Below, in pieces: positions 31,834 through 41,427 of a stretch of 64,000 nt of DNA. The position numbers and the translations under genes were made by a program. Position 1 is the first letter of the stretch; each line of letters opens with the position of its first letter. This stretch comes from an uncultured Prevotellaceae bacterium (lineage in GTDB: Bacteria > Bacteroidota > Bacteroidia > Bacteroidales > Muribaculaceae): positions 1 to 64,000 of the forward strand of contig CAMZFV010000012.1 of NCBI GenBank assembly GCA_947306175.1, in the 5' to 3' direction. The notes beneath the pieces were generated by a model. That model made no database searches, was not told the DNA's origin, and saw nothing but the letters and a program-made list of their open reading frames with translations.

Positions 31834-34800
31834 ATGAATATCACAAGAAAATTGACCCTGGTGGTCGCGTTATGGATGACCATCGGTGCTGCGGCACAAA
31901 CTAACCCGTTGTGGATGCGCTTCTGCGCCATTTCGCCCGATGGGCAGACCATCGCGTTCTCCTATAAAGGCGACCTTTTCACTGTGTCAACGCAGGGCGG
32001 CACCGCCCACCAGCTGACGTCCAATGCGGCCTATGACGCCTGCCCCGTGTGGAGCAACGACGGACAGAGCATTGCCTTTGCCTCGGCGCGTGAGGGCAGC
32101 CTTGACGTGTATGTCATCAGCAAAGACGGCGGTGACCCCAAGCGCCTGACCACCGACAGTGGCAACGAGACCCCGCTGTGCTTCCTCGAAGACGGCACGG
32201 TGCTCTTTGAGGCAACCGTCATGCCCACGGCGAAGTCGATCCTGTTTGCCGATCGCTCTTTCCCGCAGGTCTATCAGGTGAGCACCAGTGGCGACAGGCC
32301 CCGCCTGTTCTCGGCCTTGCCGATGCAGGACCTCAGCATCAACGCCAGTGGTGACATTCTCTACCACGACATCAAGGGCTATGAGGACGCCTTCCGCAAA
32401 CACCACACCAGCTCCATCACGCGTGACATCTGGCTGAAGCAGGCTGACAAGTTCACCAAACTCACCTCCTTCAACGGCGAGGACCGCACGCCCCGTTGGG
32501 CACCTGACGGCGCGTCCTATTACTACTTGAGCGAGCAGGACGGCACGTTCAACGTGTATAAGAACACCGTCGGTGGCGGCGCACCCCAGCAACTCACCCA
32601 CCACAAGGACAATCCCGTGAGGTTCCTCACGGTGGCTGGCAACGGCACCCTCTGTTACGGCTATAACGGCGAGATCTATACCTTGCGCGAGGGCGGCGCC
32701 CCCCAGCGCGTCAACATCACCATCGCCGCCGACCGTACCGAGAAGGAACTAATACGCCAAATCAAGAAGGACGGCGCGACCAACATCTGCGTCTCTCCCG
32801 GCGGCAAGGAGATTGCCTTCGTGATGCACGGCGACGTGTATGTGACCTCGGTGGACTACAACACGACCAAGCAGATCACCGACACGCCCGAGCAGGAGCG
32901 CTGCATCGATTTTTCGCCCGACGGGCGCAGCATCGTCTATGACAGCGAGCGCAACGGCATGTGGCAGATCTACCAGACGTCCATCAAGAACAAGGACGAG
33001 AAGCTGTTCACCTATTGCACCGACCTGGAGGAAGTGCAGCTGACCAACACGGGTCACACCTCCCTCCAACCCACCTATAGCCCTGACGGCAAGAGCGTCG
33101 CCTTCCTCCAGGACCGCGCCACGCTCCGCGCCGTTGACGTGAAGACCAAGGCCGTGCGCACCCTCATGGACGGCAAGTACATCTATTCCTACAGCGATGG
33201 CGACGTGTGGTATGAGTGGAGTCCCGACAGCCGCTGGCTGCTCTCGTCGTACATCGGCGAGGGCGGCTGGAACAGCCAGGACATTGCGCTGGTCAATGCC
33301 AGCGGCAACGGCGAAATCCACAACCTGACCGAGAGCGGCTACAACGAGGGCAACGGTAAATGGGTGCTCGGCGGCAAGGCGATGATTTTCTCCAGCGACC
33401 GCGCGGGCTACCGCAGCCACGGTAGCTGGGGCGCTGAGGACGACGTCTATATCATGTTCTTTGACCTGGATGCCTACGACCGCTTCAGGATGACCAAGGA
33501 GGAGAAAGTCTTGCGTGAAGAGGCCGAGAAGGAAAAGAAGAAAGAGGCCGACAAGGCGAAGAACGAACAGTCCGACAAGAAAAAAAAGGACAGTAAGAAG
33601 AAAAAAGACGCTGCCGACGAGAGGCCCGCTGTGCCCGCACTGCAGTTTGACCTGGAGAACTGCCGTGACCGCATCGCGCGTCTGACGGTGAATTCCTCAC
33701 GCCTGGGCGACTACGTCCTGTCCAACGGCGGCGACACCCTGTATTACCAGGCGGCCTTTGAGGGCGGCATGGACCTGTGGAAACACGACCTGCGTGAGAA
33801 CAAGACCGAAATCGTCCTCAAGGATGTGGGCCGTGGTCCCATGAAGGCCGACAAGGACGGCAAGAACCTGTTCGTCTTGACGGGTAAGGGCATCAAGAAG
33901 ATTGACCTGGGCAAGGGCAAACCCGAGCCTGTCAACTTCGAGGCCAACTTCAACTACCGCCCCTATCAGGAGAGGGAATACATCTTCAACCACATCTGGC
34001 AGCAGGTCAAGGACAAATTCTATGTTGAGGACATCCACGGCGTGGACTGGGAACGTTACCGTGAGAACTACAAGCGTTTCCTGCCCTACATCAACAACAA
34101 CTACGACTTCCGCGACATGTTGAGCGAGATGCTCGGCGAACTGAACGGCTCCCACACCGGTGCCCGCTATTATCCTGAAGGCCCGACACTCAAGACGGCA
34201 GCCCTGGGCCTCTTCCTCGACGACACCTATCAGGGCGACGGCTTGCGCATTGAGGAGGTCATCAAGCGCGGCCCCTTTGACGTGAAGAAGACGGGCGTCA
34301 CCGCCGGTTGCATCATCGAGGAGATTGACGGTGTGAAAATCCCTGCTGGCGAGGATTACAACTGGATGCTCGACGGCAAGGCCGGCAAACCCGTGCGCGT
34401 CACCGTCTATAACCCGACGACCAAAAAACGCTTTGATGTCAACGTCAAGGCCATCAGCAAAGGCGAGCAGCAGGAACTGCTCTACAAGCGCTGGGTGGAC
34501 CGCAACCGCGCGCTGGTGGACAGCCTCTCGGGTGGCCAGTTGGCCTACGTCCACGTCAAGGAGATGGATAGCGAGAGTTACCGTACCGTCTATCGTGAAC
34601 TGCTGAGCGACAAGAACCGCAACCGCAAGGCGGTCATCGTCGATGAGCGCCACAATGGTGGCGGCTGGCTCCACGACGACCTGTGCACCTTGCTCAGCGG
34701 CAAGCAGTACCAGACTTTCGTGCCCCACGGCAAGGTAGTCGGTGCCGACCCGTTCAACAAGTGGACCAAGCCCTCATGCGTGCTCATGTGCGAGGACGAC

Positions 34801-35082
34801 TACAGCAACGGTCACGGCTTCCCCTTCGTCTATAAGGAGTTGGGCATCGGCAAACTCATCGGCACTCCCGTGCCCGGCACGATGACCGCCGTGTGGTGGG
34901 AGACGCTCATCGACCGCTCACTCATCTTCGGCATCCCGCAGGTGGGCTGCCGTGACATGCGCGGCAACTACTGCGAGAACACTCCGCTCCTGCCCGACAT
35001 CGAGGTCTATAACACTCCCGAGGACTACCTCAATGGCCACGACACCCAGCTTGAGCGCGCTATCCAGGAAATGCTCAAGTGA
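31834..35082 (+). CDS. Tricorn-like S41 serine protease
   Basis: A protein of about 1082 residues from MNITRKLTLVVALWMTIGAAAQ (signal peptide). N-terminal beta-propeller repeats carry PD40 motifs (ISPDGQTIAFSYKGDLF, WSNDGQSIAFAS, FSPDGRSIVYDS, YSPDGKSVAFLQ, about 25-540). A very lysine-rich linker follows (about 555-600, EKEKKKEADKAK...KKKKDSKKKK), then a second propeller part, a PDZ-like region and the C-terminal S41 peptidase. LNGSHTGARY carries the Ser-His pair, CEDDYSNGHGFP the candidate nucleophile serine, and PGTMTAVWWE the late acidic motif. Archaeal tricorn processes proteasome peptides; the bacterial exported homologues probably degrade periplasmic peptides. Confidence 0.85.
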   Translation: MNITRKLTLVVALWMTIGAAAQTNPLWMRFCAISPDGQTIAFSYKGDLFTVSTQGGTAHQLTSNAAYDACPVWSNDGQSIAFASAREGSLDVYVISKDGGDPKRLTTDSGNETPLCFLEDGTVLFEATVMPTAKSILFADRSFPQVYQVSTSGDRPRLFSALPMQDLSINASGDILYHDIKGYEDAFRKHHTSSITRDIWLKQADKFTKLTSFNGEDRTPRWAPDGASYYYLSEQDGTFNVYKNTVGGGAPQQLTHHKDNPVRFLTVAGNGTLCYGYNGEIYTLREGGAPQRVNITIAADRTEKELIRQIKKDGATNICVSPGGKEIAFVMHGDVYVTSVDYNTTKQITDTPEQERCIDFSPDGRSIVYDSERNGMWQIYQTSIKNKDEKLFTYCTDLEEVQLTNTGHTSLQPTYSPDGKSVAFLQDRATLRAVDVKTKAVRTLMDGKYIYSYSDGDVWYEWSPDSRWLLSSYIGEGGWNSQDIALVNASGNGEIHNLTESGYNEGNGKWVLGGKAMIFSSDRAGYRSHGSWGAEDDVYIMFFDLDAYDRFRMTKEEKVLREEAEKEKKKEADKAKNEQSDKKKKDSKKKKDAADERPAVPALQFDLENCRDRIARLTVNSSRLGDYVLSNGGDTLYYQAAFEGGMDLWKHDLRENKTEIVLKDVGRGPMKADKDGKNLFVLTGKGIKKIDLGKGKPEPVNFEANFNYRPYQEREYIFNHIWQQVKDKFYVEDIHGVDWERYRENYKRFLPYINNNYDFRDMLSEMLGELNGSHTGARYYPEGPTLKTAALGLFLDDTYQGDGLRIEEVIKRGPFDVKKTGVTAGCIIEEIDGVKIPAGEDYNWMLDGKAGKPVRVTVYNPTTKKRFDVNVKAISKGEQQELLYKRWVDRNRALVDSLSGGQLAYVHVKEMDSESYRTVYRELLSDKNRNRKAVIVDERHNGGGWLHDDLCTLLSGKQYQTFVPHGKVVGADPFNKWTKPSCVLMCEDDYSNGHGFPFVYKELGIGKLIGTPVPGTMTAVWWETLIDRSLIFGIPQVGCRDMRGNYCENTPLLPDIEVYNTPEDYLNGHDTQLERAIQEMLK

Positions 35083-35117
35083 TAGTCGTTGAATCGACGT
35101 GATATAAAAACAACAAT

Positions 35118-35153
35118 GAACCCCAAAAGTCTTTTACTGGGCTTTTGGGGTTC
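35118..35153. terminator. Bidirectional terminator between convergent genes
   Basis: A 12-bp perfect stem, GAACCCCAAAAG (35118-35129) with CTTTTGGGGTTC (35142-35153). It lies between the tricorn-like gene and the convergent hydrolase-like gene. Confidence 0.6.
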
Positions 35154-35180
35154 ACTTTGATGGTATGATGGGATCAGTGA

Positions 35181-36167
35181 TTACTTCGTATAGTTGTCAA
35201 TGATCTTGTTCTTGTCAGGACCCCATTGACGGTAGCGGATCCACACGTGCAGCCAGGCACGGGCAATCGAGTCAACAGCATCGGCCAGTAGCATGGAGCT
35301 GTACTCGTAGAAACGCTCAAATTCGGGTGTTTGTTTGTATTCTTTTCCTGACATGTCTTTGGATCCCTTGGGAATCATCTCGTAGGCCAGCATGTATGAG
35401 CTCTCGGTCACAGCGCTCACATAGTCCCATGCGCTGTACTTGCTGTTACCCCAATTGAAGATGAACGGACGAGAGATGATCTTTTCCTCAACGTTCTTGA
35501 TGAGGTCGGTCATCTTTTCGGTGGCAAGGGGATATCCCTTGGGGTCATAGAAGAAGCGCTCGTTGTCTTTATCAATCTCATAAGACTTGTTCACCTCATC
35601 CTCCCAGATCTTTTCGATGGCAGCATGCACCTTTTCAAGTTTGCGTGAGTCGCAGTGGAGTGGCATGTGCGAGTCGGCGAGATAGTGGCTCAGGATGAAG
35701 AATCTCATAGCCATGTGGGTGGATGACGGGCCAATCGGGTTGCCTTTCTCTTCGCGGAACTGGATCTTGAAGTTGTCCACGATAGTGTGGCACATGGCAT
35801 TCACACGGTCACACACGTTGCCGCCGTCGATGACAAAAGGTTTCCCATGGAGCGGGGACTGCTTTTTCATCAGTTGGTAAATCTCCATCGTTTTGGGGAG
35901 CTTCTTGAAGTCGGGAGCAGGAAGGTTGGGATCTCCGATCGAGTATTTTGCACCATGGCTTGAGCCCTGATCACTGAAGACTTCATCGGGATACCACGCA
36001 CCCTGCACTACAAAATCTCGGTAGTTCTTGAACCAGCGCACCAGGCTCCTGGCATATCTTTGGACTTCTTTAGGGTTCTTTCCTGTTCCTTCGGTCTCAG
36101 GGATATCTCCCATGTCCAACCGTTTCATGGCCATCATGGCCAGCCAAGCATGAGTATACTTTTTCAT
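35181..36167 (-). CDS. Zn-dependent phospholipase C / P1-nuclease-like protein
   Basis: A protein of 328 residues from MKKYTHAWLAMMAMKRL; the frame is open to 36419 but the added residues look non-coding. Family-like metal ligands are visible: the N-terminal THAW, then HMAMRFFILSHYLADSHMPLHCDSRK, matching the HxxxD and H...D ligand pattern of the phospholipase C/P1 nuclease superfamily, and SAWDYVSAV. Members bind three Zn ions and cleave phospholipids or single-stranded nucleic acids. There is no clear signal peptide, unlike most members, which lowers certainty about location. Expression is convergent with the protease gene. Confidence 0.55.
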   Translation of the reverse strand: MKKYTHAWLAMMAMKRLDMGDIPETEGTGKNPKEVQRYARSLVRWFKNYRDFVVQGAWYPDEVFSDQGSSHGAKYSIGDPNLPAPDFKKLPKTMEIYQLMKKQSPLHGKPFVIDGGNVCDRVNAMCHTIVDNFKIQFREEKGNPIGPSSTHMAMRFFILSHYLADSHMPLHCDSRKLEKVHAAIEKIWEDEVNKSYEIDKDNERFFYDPKGYPLATEKMTDLIKNVEEKIISRPFIFNWGNSKYSAWDYVSAVTESSYMLAYEMIPKGSKDMSGKEYKQTPEFERFYEYSSMLLADAVDSIARAWLHVWIRYRQWGPDKNKIIDNYTK

Positions 36168-36370
36168 ATCAGATAAAAAATAAGTAAGGTTATTGTATAA
36201 GGTTAATAAAATACGTCCAGCGTCCCATCCTGTGGAACTGATTTGCAAATATACTCTTTTTTTCGGCAAATTAAAAATTTTGGTATCATAAAAATAATCC
36301 ATGTTGTCATATTTCTGGCAGTTGGCCTTGTTGTTTACGGTCCACATGATGCAGGAAATGGTGATAATTA

Positions 36371-36402
36371 TTTGCGTATTACAATCTTTTGTGGTAATTT
36401 TG
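36371..36402 (+). promoter_or_regulatory. Promoter of the XRE/S24 regulator
   Basis: TTTG (36371-36374), 20 bases, TAATTTTG (36395-36402). The ATG lies 33 bases downstream at 36435, which fixes the start. Confidence 0.75.
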
Positions 36403-36434
36403 CCGCGAGAATAACGCAAACAATCATTTTACCA

Positions 36435-37136
36435 ATGGAACCGGAAAAGAATACTGAAATCATCGCGAGAATCAAGTACCTCATGAAGGAACTGGGTATG
36501 AAGCAAGTGCAGTTCGCCGAGCGCATCGGCGTGGACACTTCCAACCTCTCCAAATACCTCAACGCCCACATGCCCCTGAGCGACTCCTTCCTCAACCGCA
36601 TCGTGGTCAACTTGGGTGTTTCTAAGGAATGGCTGCTTAACGGCACCGACCTGCCCTTCGCCAAATCGACGGTGCGCATCGACGCGCCCGATGCCCGCAT
36701 GGCGCTCCCTTCCGACTCAGGCACACCGAGCACCGCCATACCCGTCTATGACGTCGATGCCACGGCGGGCAGCGTCTCGGGACGCAACGAGCTCTTTGCC
36801 AGCGAGAACATCGTCGGCTGGGTCAATCTGCCCAACATGAGCCCCAACTGCCGCATTGTCCGCGTCAGTGGTGACTCGATGGCGCCCGTCATCATGGACG
36901 GTGACTTTGTCGCCGTGAGGGAGTTGAGCAACCTCAGCCAGATTTACTGGGGCCAGATTTATGTCGTTCAGCTCGATGACTTCAGGTTGGTAAAATACCT
37001 ACGCCGCCACACCGACCCCAACATGGTCGTCCTGCGCAGCGAGAACCCCAACTATGACGACATGGACGTGCGCCGCAGCGACATCCACGAGTTGCTCCTC
37101 GTCCAGCACATCCTCCACATCAACTCCCGCCTCTAA
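36435..37136 (+). CDS. XRE-type repressor with S24 (LexA/CI-like) peptidase domain
   Basis: A protein of 233 residues. An N-terminal helix-turn-helix (MKQVQFAERIGVDTSNLSKYLN, about 22-43) precedes an S24 domain with Ala-Gly at 111-112 (the self-cleavage bond in LexA/CI), nucleophile Ser 148 in VSGDSMAPVIMDGD and general base Lys 187 in FRLVKYL. All parts for RecA-stimulated autocleavage are present, suggesting a DNA-damage-responsive repressor. No prophage genes are nearby, so it is probably a chromosomal stress regulator; its target is unknown. A clean promoter lies just upstream. Confidence 0.85.
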   Translation: MEPEKNTEIIARIKYLMKELGMKQVQFAERIGVDTSNLSKYLNAHMPLSDSFLNRIVVNLGVSKEWLLNGTDLPFAKSTVRIDAPDARMALPSDSGTPSTAIPVYDVDATAGSVSGRNELFASENIVGWVNLPNMSPNCRIVRVSGDSMAPVIMDGDFVAVRELSNLSQIYWGQIYVVQLDDFRLVKYLRRHTDPNMVVLRSENPNYDDMDVRRSDIHELLLVQHILHINSRL

Positions 37137-37137
37137 A

Positions 37138-37159
37138 TGAACCCCCGCCTCGGGGTTCA
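37138..37159. terminator. Hairpin after the S24 repressor gene
   Basis: TGAACCCC (37138-37145) pairs with GGGGTTCA (37152-37159). There is no T-run, so termination is weak or the hairpin serves another purpose. Confidence 0.4.
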
Positions 37160-37210
37160 TGTGTGCCGTGACTTTGTCGCGGCAATCATAATCCAAAACC
37201 AAAGACCAAA

Positions 37211-38428
37211 ATGACAACATCCTATCATACTCTCCCCAACGGCCTGCGCTTGGTGCACGTCAACATGCCCACACAGGTCGCCTGGTGTGGACTCGCCATC
37301 AATGCGGGCAGCCGTGACGAGGTTGAAGGTCACCACGGCCTGGCCCACTTTGTCGAGCACACCATCTTCAAGGGGACCAAGAACCGCCGCGCATGGCACA
37401 TCCTCAACCGCATGGAACGCGTCGGCGGCGAGTTAAATGCCTATACCACCAAGGAGGGCACCATGCTTTACTCGGTATTCCCCGAGCAATACCTCGCCCG
37501 TGCGGTCGATCTGTTGGCCGACTTGGTGCAGTGGTCGGTGTTCCCGCAGGAGGAGCTCGACCGCGAGCGCGATGTCGTACTCGAGGAGGCCGCCAGCTAC
37601 CGTGACACGCCCAGCGACGCCGTCTATGATGATTTCGAGGACCTCTTGTTCGCCGGCTCCGAGTTGGGGCACAACATCCTGGGCAAGAAGGAAGACTTGG
37701 AGAACCTCACCCGGGACGATTGCCTGCGCTACCTCAAGACGCTCTATGTCCCCACTAACATGGCCTTCTTCTCGGTCGGTCCCGAGAAGCCCGAACGCGT
37801 CTTCCGCCTTGCCGAGAAATGCTTCGGTCCCATGAGCCACACGATGGCGCCGCGCCACCGTGTGACGCCCCTCGAAGTGCCGCCGTTCCGCCAGGTCATC
37901 AAGATCGGCACCCATCAGGCCCACACCATCGTCGGTGCAAGAGTTCCCGACATGAACCACCTGTTGCGCTATGCCCTGATGCTCTTGAACAACATCCTGG
38001 GCGGCCCGGGCATGAACTCGTTGCTCAACGTCGAGCTGCGGGAACGCCGTGGCTATGTCTATACCGTCGAGTCCACCTTGACCATGCTCAGCGACTGCGG
38101 CTGGCTGGAAATCTACCTGGGCTGTGACCCCGACGATGTGCGCTCCAGCCTACGTGTGATCGATCGCATCACGTCACGGCTGGCGCATGAAGTGCTGCCC
38201 GAGCGGCGTCTGGAAGCCTACAAGAAGCAGTATTGCGGACAACTCGTCGTCGCGGCCGACAGTACCGAGTTCATGGCGATGCGCGCGGGACGTGGCCTGC
38301 TCTATCACGGCAAGATGGCGACCATCGACGAGACCATCGACTGCATCCGCGCCGTCAACCCCGAGCAGATCGTCCAGGCTGCCGCCTTCTTGCGGGCCGA
38401 CCGCCTCTCATCGCTCACCTTCCAGTAA
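37211..38428 (+). CDS. M16 family zinc metalloprotease (single-domain half)
   Basis: A protein of 405 residues with the inverted zinc motif HFVEH at 46-50, the downstream acidic motif region LEEAASYRDTPSDAVYDDF (about 120-138), and the C-terminal inactive-half features GPGMNSLLNVELRERRGYVYTVES and YKKQYCGQL. M16 enzymes (pitrilysin, mitochondrial processing peptidase beta) degrade or process short peptides in a closed chamber. There is no signal peptide, so it is probably cytoplasmic. The length matches bacterial M16B proteins that dimerise. Confidence 0.88.
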   Translation: MTTSYHTLPNGLRLVHVNMPTQVAWCGLAINAGSRDEVEGHHGLAHFVEHTIFKGTKNRRAWHILNRMERVGGELNAYTTKEGTMLYSVFPEQYLARAVDLLADLVQWSVFPQEELDRERDVVLEEAASYRDTPSDAVYDDFEDLLFAGSELGHNILGKKEDLENLTRDDCLRYLKTLYVPTNMAFFSVGPEKPERVFRLAEKCFGPMSHTMAPRHRVTPLEVPPFRQVIKIGTHQAHTIVGARVPDMNHLLRYALMLLNNILGGPGMNSLLNVELRERRGYVYTVESTLTMLSDCGWLEIYLGCDPDDVRSSLRVIDRITSRLAHEVLPERRLEAYKKQYCGQLVVAADSTEFMAMRAGRGLLYHGKMATIDETIDCIRAVNPEQIVQAAAFLRADRLSSLTFQ

Positions 38429-38444
38429 CTTTTACCCGTTAATG

Positions 38445-38476
38445 TTTGCACATTCGGCCAAGATGAACTACTTTCG
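38445..38476 (+). promoter_or_regulatory. Promoter of the GtrB-like gene
   Basis: TTTG (38445-38448), 20 bases, TACTTTCG (38469-38476). The -7 box has one deviation, as before frr. Confidence 0.55.
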
Positions 38477-38502
38477 TAACTCAATTGATAACTGAATAAG
38501 AA

Positions 38503-39441
38503 ATGAAGAAGATATCCATTCTCATCCCCTGCTATAACGAAGAGAAATCGCTGCCGCTGCTCTATCCCGAACTGCTCAAACTCATGGAAAGCCAACCCGG
38601 TTACGAGTGGGAACTGATGTTCGTCAACGACGGCAGCCGCGATGGCACCATCGATGAACTCAAGCGCCTGCGGGAACAGGACATGCGTGTCAACTATGTG
38701 GACCTCTCGCGCAACTTCGGCAAGGAAGCGGCGATGCTCGCGGGATTTGACTACGTCACGGGCGACTGCATGGTCATCATCGATGCCGACCTCCAGCACC
38801 CGCCGACGCTCATCCCCGAGATGATCCGTTGGTGGGAGCAGGGCTATGACGACGTCTATGCCAAGCGCAAGACCCGCGGCAAGGAGAGCTGGCTGCGCAA
38901 GCACCTGTCCCTGCAGTTCTACAAGCTACTGCAACGCTCGTCGCGCTTCGATGTCCTCCAGAATGTGGGCGACTTCCGCCTGCTGGACCGCAGTTGCATC
39001 AACGCCTTGAAGAAGCTGCGCGAGAGTGAGCGTTACACCAAGGGCATGTACAGTTGGATCGGCTTCAAGAAGAAGGATGTCGAGTTCGAGCAGGGTGACC
39101 GCGTTGCGGGCGAGTCCTCCTGGAACTACAAGCAGCTCTTCTCGTTTGCCATCGATGGCATCACCTCGTTCACCAACGCCCCTTTGCGCATCTCCACCGT
39201 GATGGGCTTTGTGGTGTCTCTGTTGGCCTTCATCTACATGATTTATGTCCTCATCAAGGCGCTCTTCTGGGGCGACCCCGTGCAGGGCTATCCCACGCTG
39301 GTCATCCTCATCCTCTTCTTGGGAGGCATCCAGCTGTTGTCGCTAGGCGTTATCGGCGAATACATCGGCCGCATCTACAACGAGACCAAGAACCGGCCCG
39401 ACTACATCGTGCGTGAATTCAACAACGAGAAAGTGAAATGA
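38503..39441 (+). CDS. GT2 glycosyltransferase, GtrB/DPM1-like polyprenyl-phosphate type
   Basis: A protein of 312 residues. A GT-A domain with SILIPCYNEE, FVNDGSRDGT and the metal-binding DADLQHPP occupies about 1-220. Two C-terminal transmembrane helices (about 232-256 and 267-290) follow, then IGEYIGRIYNETKNRPDYIVREF, the signature end of the GtrB/ArnC group. These enzymes load a sugar on undecaprenyl phosphate so a GT-C transferase can use it on the far side of the membrane. A DUF6056 membrane protein gene overlaps its stop by 4 bases and is the likely partner. Confidence 0.88.
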   Translation: MKKISILIPCYNEEKSLPLLYPELLKLMESQPGYEWELMFVNDGSRDGTIDELKRLREQDMRVNYVDLSRNFGKEAAMLAGFDYVTGDCMVIIDADLQHPPTLIPEMIRWWEQGYDDVYAKRKTRGKESWLRKHLSLQFYKLLQRSSRFDVLQNVGDFRLLDRSCINALKKLRESERYTKGMYSWIGFKKKDVEFEQGDRVAGESSWNYKQLFSFAIDGITSFTNAPLRISTVMGFVVSLLAFIYMIYVLIKALFWGDPVQGYPTLVILILFLGGIQLLSLGVIGEYIGRIYNETKNRPDYIVREFNNEKVK

Positions 39442-41084
39442 CCTCATTCGGCGGTACAACATCAGGCATCAATCGCCACCCCTGGCACGGCGTGGCCTAC
39501 TGGCTCTTTCTGGCAGTGGGCTGTGTGGCGTTCTACCTGATGAACATCTACACCGTCTTGATGGAGGAGGACATGTTCCATGCCACCATCGAGGGCACGC
39601 ATGGCCAGCCCATCAACAATCTGCTTGACGTGCTCCGCTCATGGTGGAACCACTACTTCGACTGCAACGGTCGCACCGCCAACCTTACCGATTACCTCTT
39701 CAACGGCCTGCTGGGCAAGTCGGTCTTCAACGTCTGCAACACGCTGGTCTTCGGCCTGCTGGCTCATCTGCTGTCACGTTTGGCTACGGGCCGCAACTCA
39801 ATCACGGCACTCGCCCTGTTCTTCGCCTTCGTCATCTTTGCCATGCCACTGCCGGGCGAGACGATGCTCTGGGTGGCGGGCAGCTGCAACTACATGTGGG
39901 CAGTCACCGCCTCATTGGCGTTCACGGCCTATCTGCTCTGGCACCGCAACCCCCGTCCAGGGTGGCTCATGGGCATTTTTGTGCTGGTGCTGTCTTTCCT
40001 CACTGGAGCCAGCAACGAGGGAACGACCCTGGGTTTCACAGCGGGTTTGCTGCTCTATTACCTCTTCCATCGCGATAAGGTGGACCGCGCGGTGGTCATC
40101 GCCATGACGGGCTTTATCCTGGGCAATATCCTCCTGTTGACAAGTCCCGGCACCTGGCACAGGGCGTCCGGCGAGGTCGGCGGAGACCTGGGCATGACGA
40201 TTTCCTTAGGCGACCACTTCAGGCTGCTCCTGTCCCAGTCGGTGAGATATGTGACACCTGCCCTGGCCGTCGTCACATGCCTCGTCTCGCTGTTTTTCCG
40301 CAAGTTGCGTGAGCGGATCTTCTCTACGCCTTGGCCCATGGTGTTCCTCTGCCTGTTGGTCTTCCTGCTCGTCTTGGGCAAGGCCCAGGAGCGCCCTTAC
40401 ACCGCCTTTGCCGTCACCGCTTTCATCGTCATGCTCACGACTATCGACTGGCTGATGGGAAGCCGCCCATGGCTGCGTCTCGCGGTCATTGTGGCGTGCT
40501 TGGCGCTATCTGGCTACAAGTACCCTCACCACCTCAACGCTATCAAGGCCTTTAAGACCCATTTCGAGGAGATAGAGGCCGACATCCGCCAGACCGATGC
40601 CCCCCAGGTCATCCTCAAGCAACGTCAGTTCATCGGCTATACCCGTTTCATGAAATTATACTGGCTCAACTCCTGGAACTACTTCATCTACGAGGAGCCC
40701 TGGTGCATCCACTTCGGCAAGGACAATGTGCAGTTTGTCCCCGATTCGGTCTACAACCGCTACCACGAGAACCGCCTGCTCGACGGAGCTGTGGAGAAGC
40801 CTTTCACTACCGACCATCCCGACGATGTCGAAGCCCTGTTCGAAATCCCGGGCCAGGATTACTGCGCCGTCAAGATGCGTGGCGACAGCATCCCACCCAC
40901 CTACCAGTTCGCCCAGACCGCCGACGCCCTAGGCAACGCCCTCACCCCCATCTTCTATTTCCCCATCCTCTACCAGGGCCACGAATACTTCATCTTCCCC
41001 AACTTCAACACCACCACCGCCCAAATCACCTTCCCCGCCCTCGGCCTCACCCACGACCCCATCACCCTCACCCCCACCCGCTAA
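39438..41084 (+). CDS. DUF6056 membrane protein 1, probable GT-C-type transferase
   Basis: A polytopic protein of 548 residues (about 10-11 hydrophobic segments). After the first membrane helix comes MEEDMFH; an acidic pair in the first outer loop is the catalytic landmark of GT-C glycosyltransferases. Other conserved blocks are NGRTANLTDYLFNGLLGKSVFNVCNTLVFG, PGETMLWVAGSCNYMW and, in the soluble C-terminal part, NVQFVPDSVYNRYHENRLLDGAV. Two paralogues lie at 44529 and 46273. It overlaps the GtrB-like gene by 4 bases, so it probably transfers the lipid-linked sugar to a surface glycan. The acceptor is unknown. Confidence 0.7.
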   Translation: MTSFGGTTSGINRHPWHGVAYWLFLAVGCVAFYLMNIYTVLMEEDMFHATIEGTHGQPINNLLDVLRSWWNHYFDCNGRTANLTDYLFNGLLGKSVFNVCNTLVFGLLAHLLSRLATGRNSITALALFFAFVIFAMPLPGETMLWVAGSCNYMWAVTASLAFTAYLLWHRNPRPGWLMGIFVLVLSFLTGASNEGTTLGFTAGLLLYYLFHRDKVDRAVVIAMTGFILGNILLLTSPGTWHRASGEVGGDLGMTISLGDHFRLLLSQSVRYVTPALAVVTCLVSLFFRKLRERIFSTPWPMVFLCLLVFLLVLGKAQERPYTAFAVTAFIVMLTTIDWLMGSRPWLRLAVIVACLALSGYKYPHHLNAIKAFKTHFEEIEADIRQTDAPQVILKQRQFIGYTRFMKLYWLNSWNYFIYEEPWCIHFGKDNVQFVPDSVYNRYHENRLLDGAVEKPFTTDHPDDVEALFEIPGQDYCAVKMRGDSIPPTYQFAQTADALGNALTPIFYFPILYQGHEYFIFPNFNTTTAQITFPALGLTHDPITLTPTR

Positions 41085-41172
41085 TCCCCGACCCTCTAAT
41101 CACTAATCTCTAATCACTAATCTGCGAGCAAAGCGAGCATAACGAGTTTAATTTTTCAATAAATTTTTGCTC

Positions 41173-41198
41173 AATTTCTCGGCCGCAGGCCGATTAAA
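41173..41198. repeat. Palindromic intergenic element
   Basis: AATTTCT, CGGCC-GCA-GGCCG (41180-41192), ATTAAA. The stem equals that of the element at 16898 read in the opposite direction. Confidence 0.65.
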
Positions 41199-41325
41199 GC
41201 TGTAGGAGTCAACCCAGCTGGATAGTTTTGTATTTGTTGTATTTATTGTTTTCCTTTTCTAAGATGAAGTATTTGTTGTCTTAGCATACTGCAAACCATA
41301 GGCTTGTACAATAATCCCCCGATTA

Positions 41326-41357
41326 TTTGCACTTTCCATGGGAAATCCCTACCTTTG
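41326..41357 (+). promoter_or_regulatory. Promoter of the BspA-like gene
   Basis: TTTG (41326-41329), 20 bases, TACCTTTG (41350-41357). The leader is about 65 bases. Confidence 0.7.
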
Positions 41358-41427
41358 CCATTGGACTGCAAATAACCCGCAACTTTTGGAATCATAACTA
41401 ATTATAACAACTAAACAATATCTTATT

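Larger units (their letters stand above)
41085..41427. other. Gap with heptamer tract, palindromic element and promoter
   Basis: Of 343 bases, it holds CTAATCA-type heptamers (41086-41122), a GAGCAAAGCGAGCATAACGAG element, the palindrome CGGCC-GCA-GGCCG (41180-41192) with AATTTCT/ATTAAA flanks, then the promoter of the LRR gene. No gene is seen. Confidence 0.65.

Noticed and set aside
36168..36419. N-terminal extension of the Zn-hydrolase-like gene
   Set aside because: The added residues have non-coding character and overlap the promoter of the divergent repressor; family-like sequence starts at the ATG at 36167.
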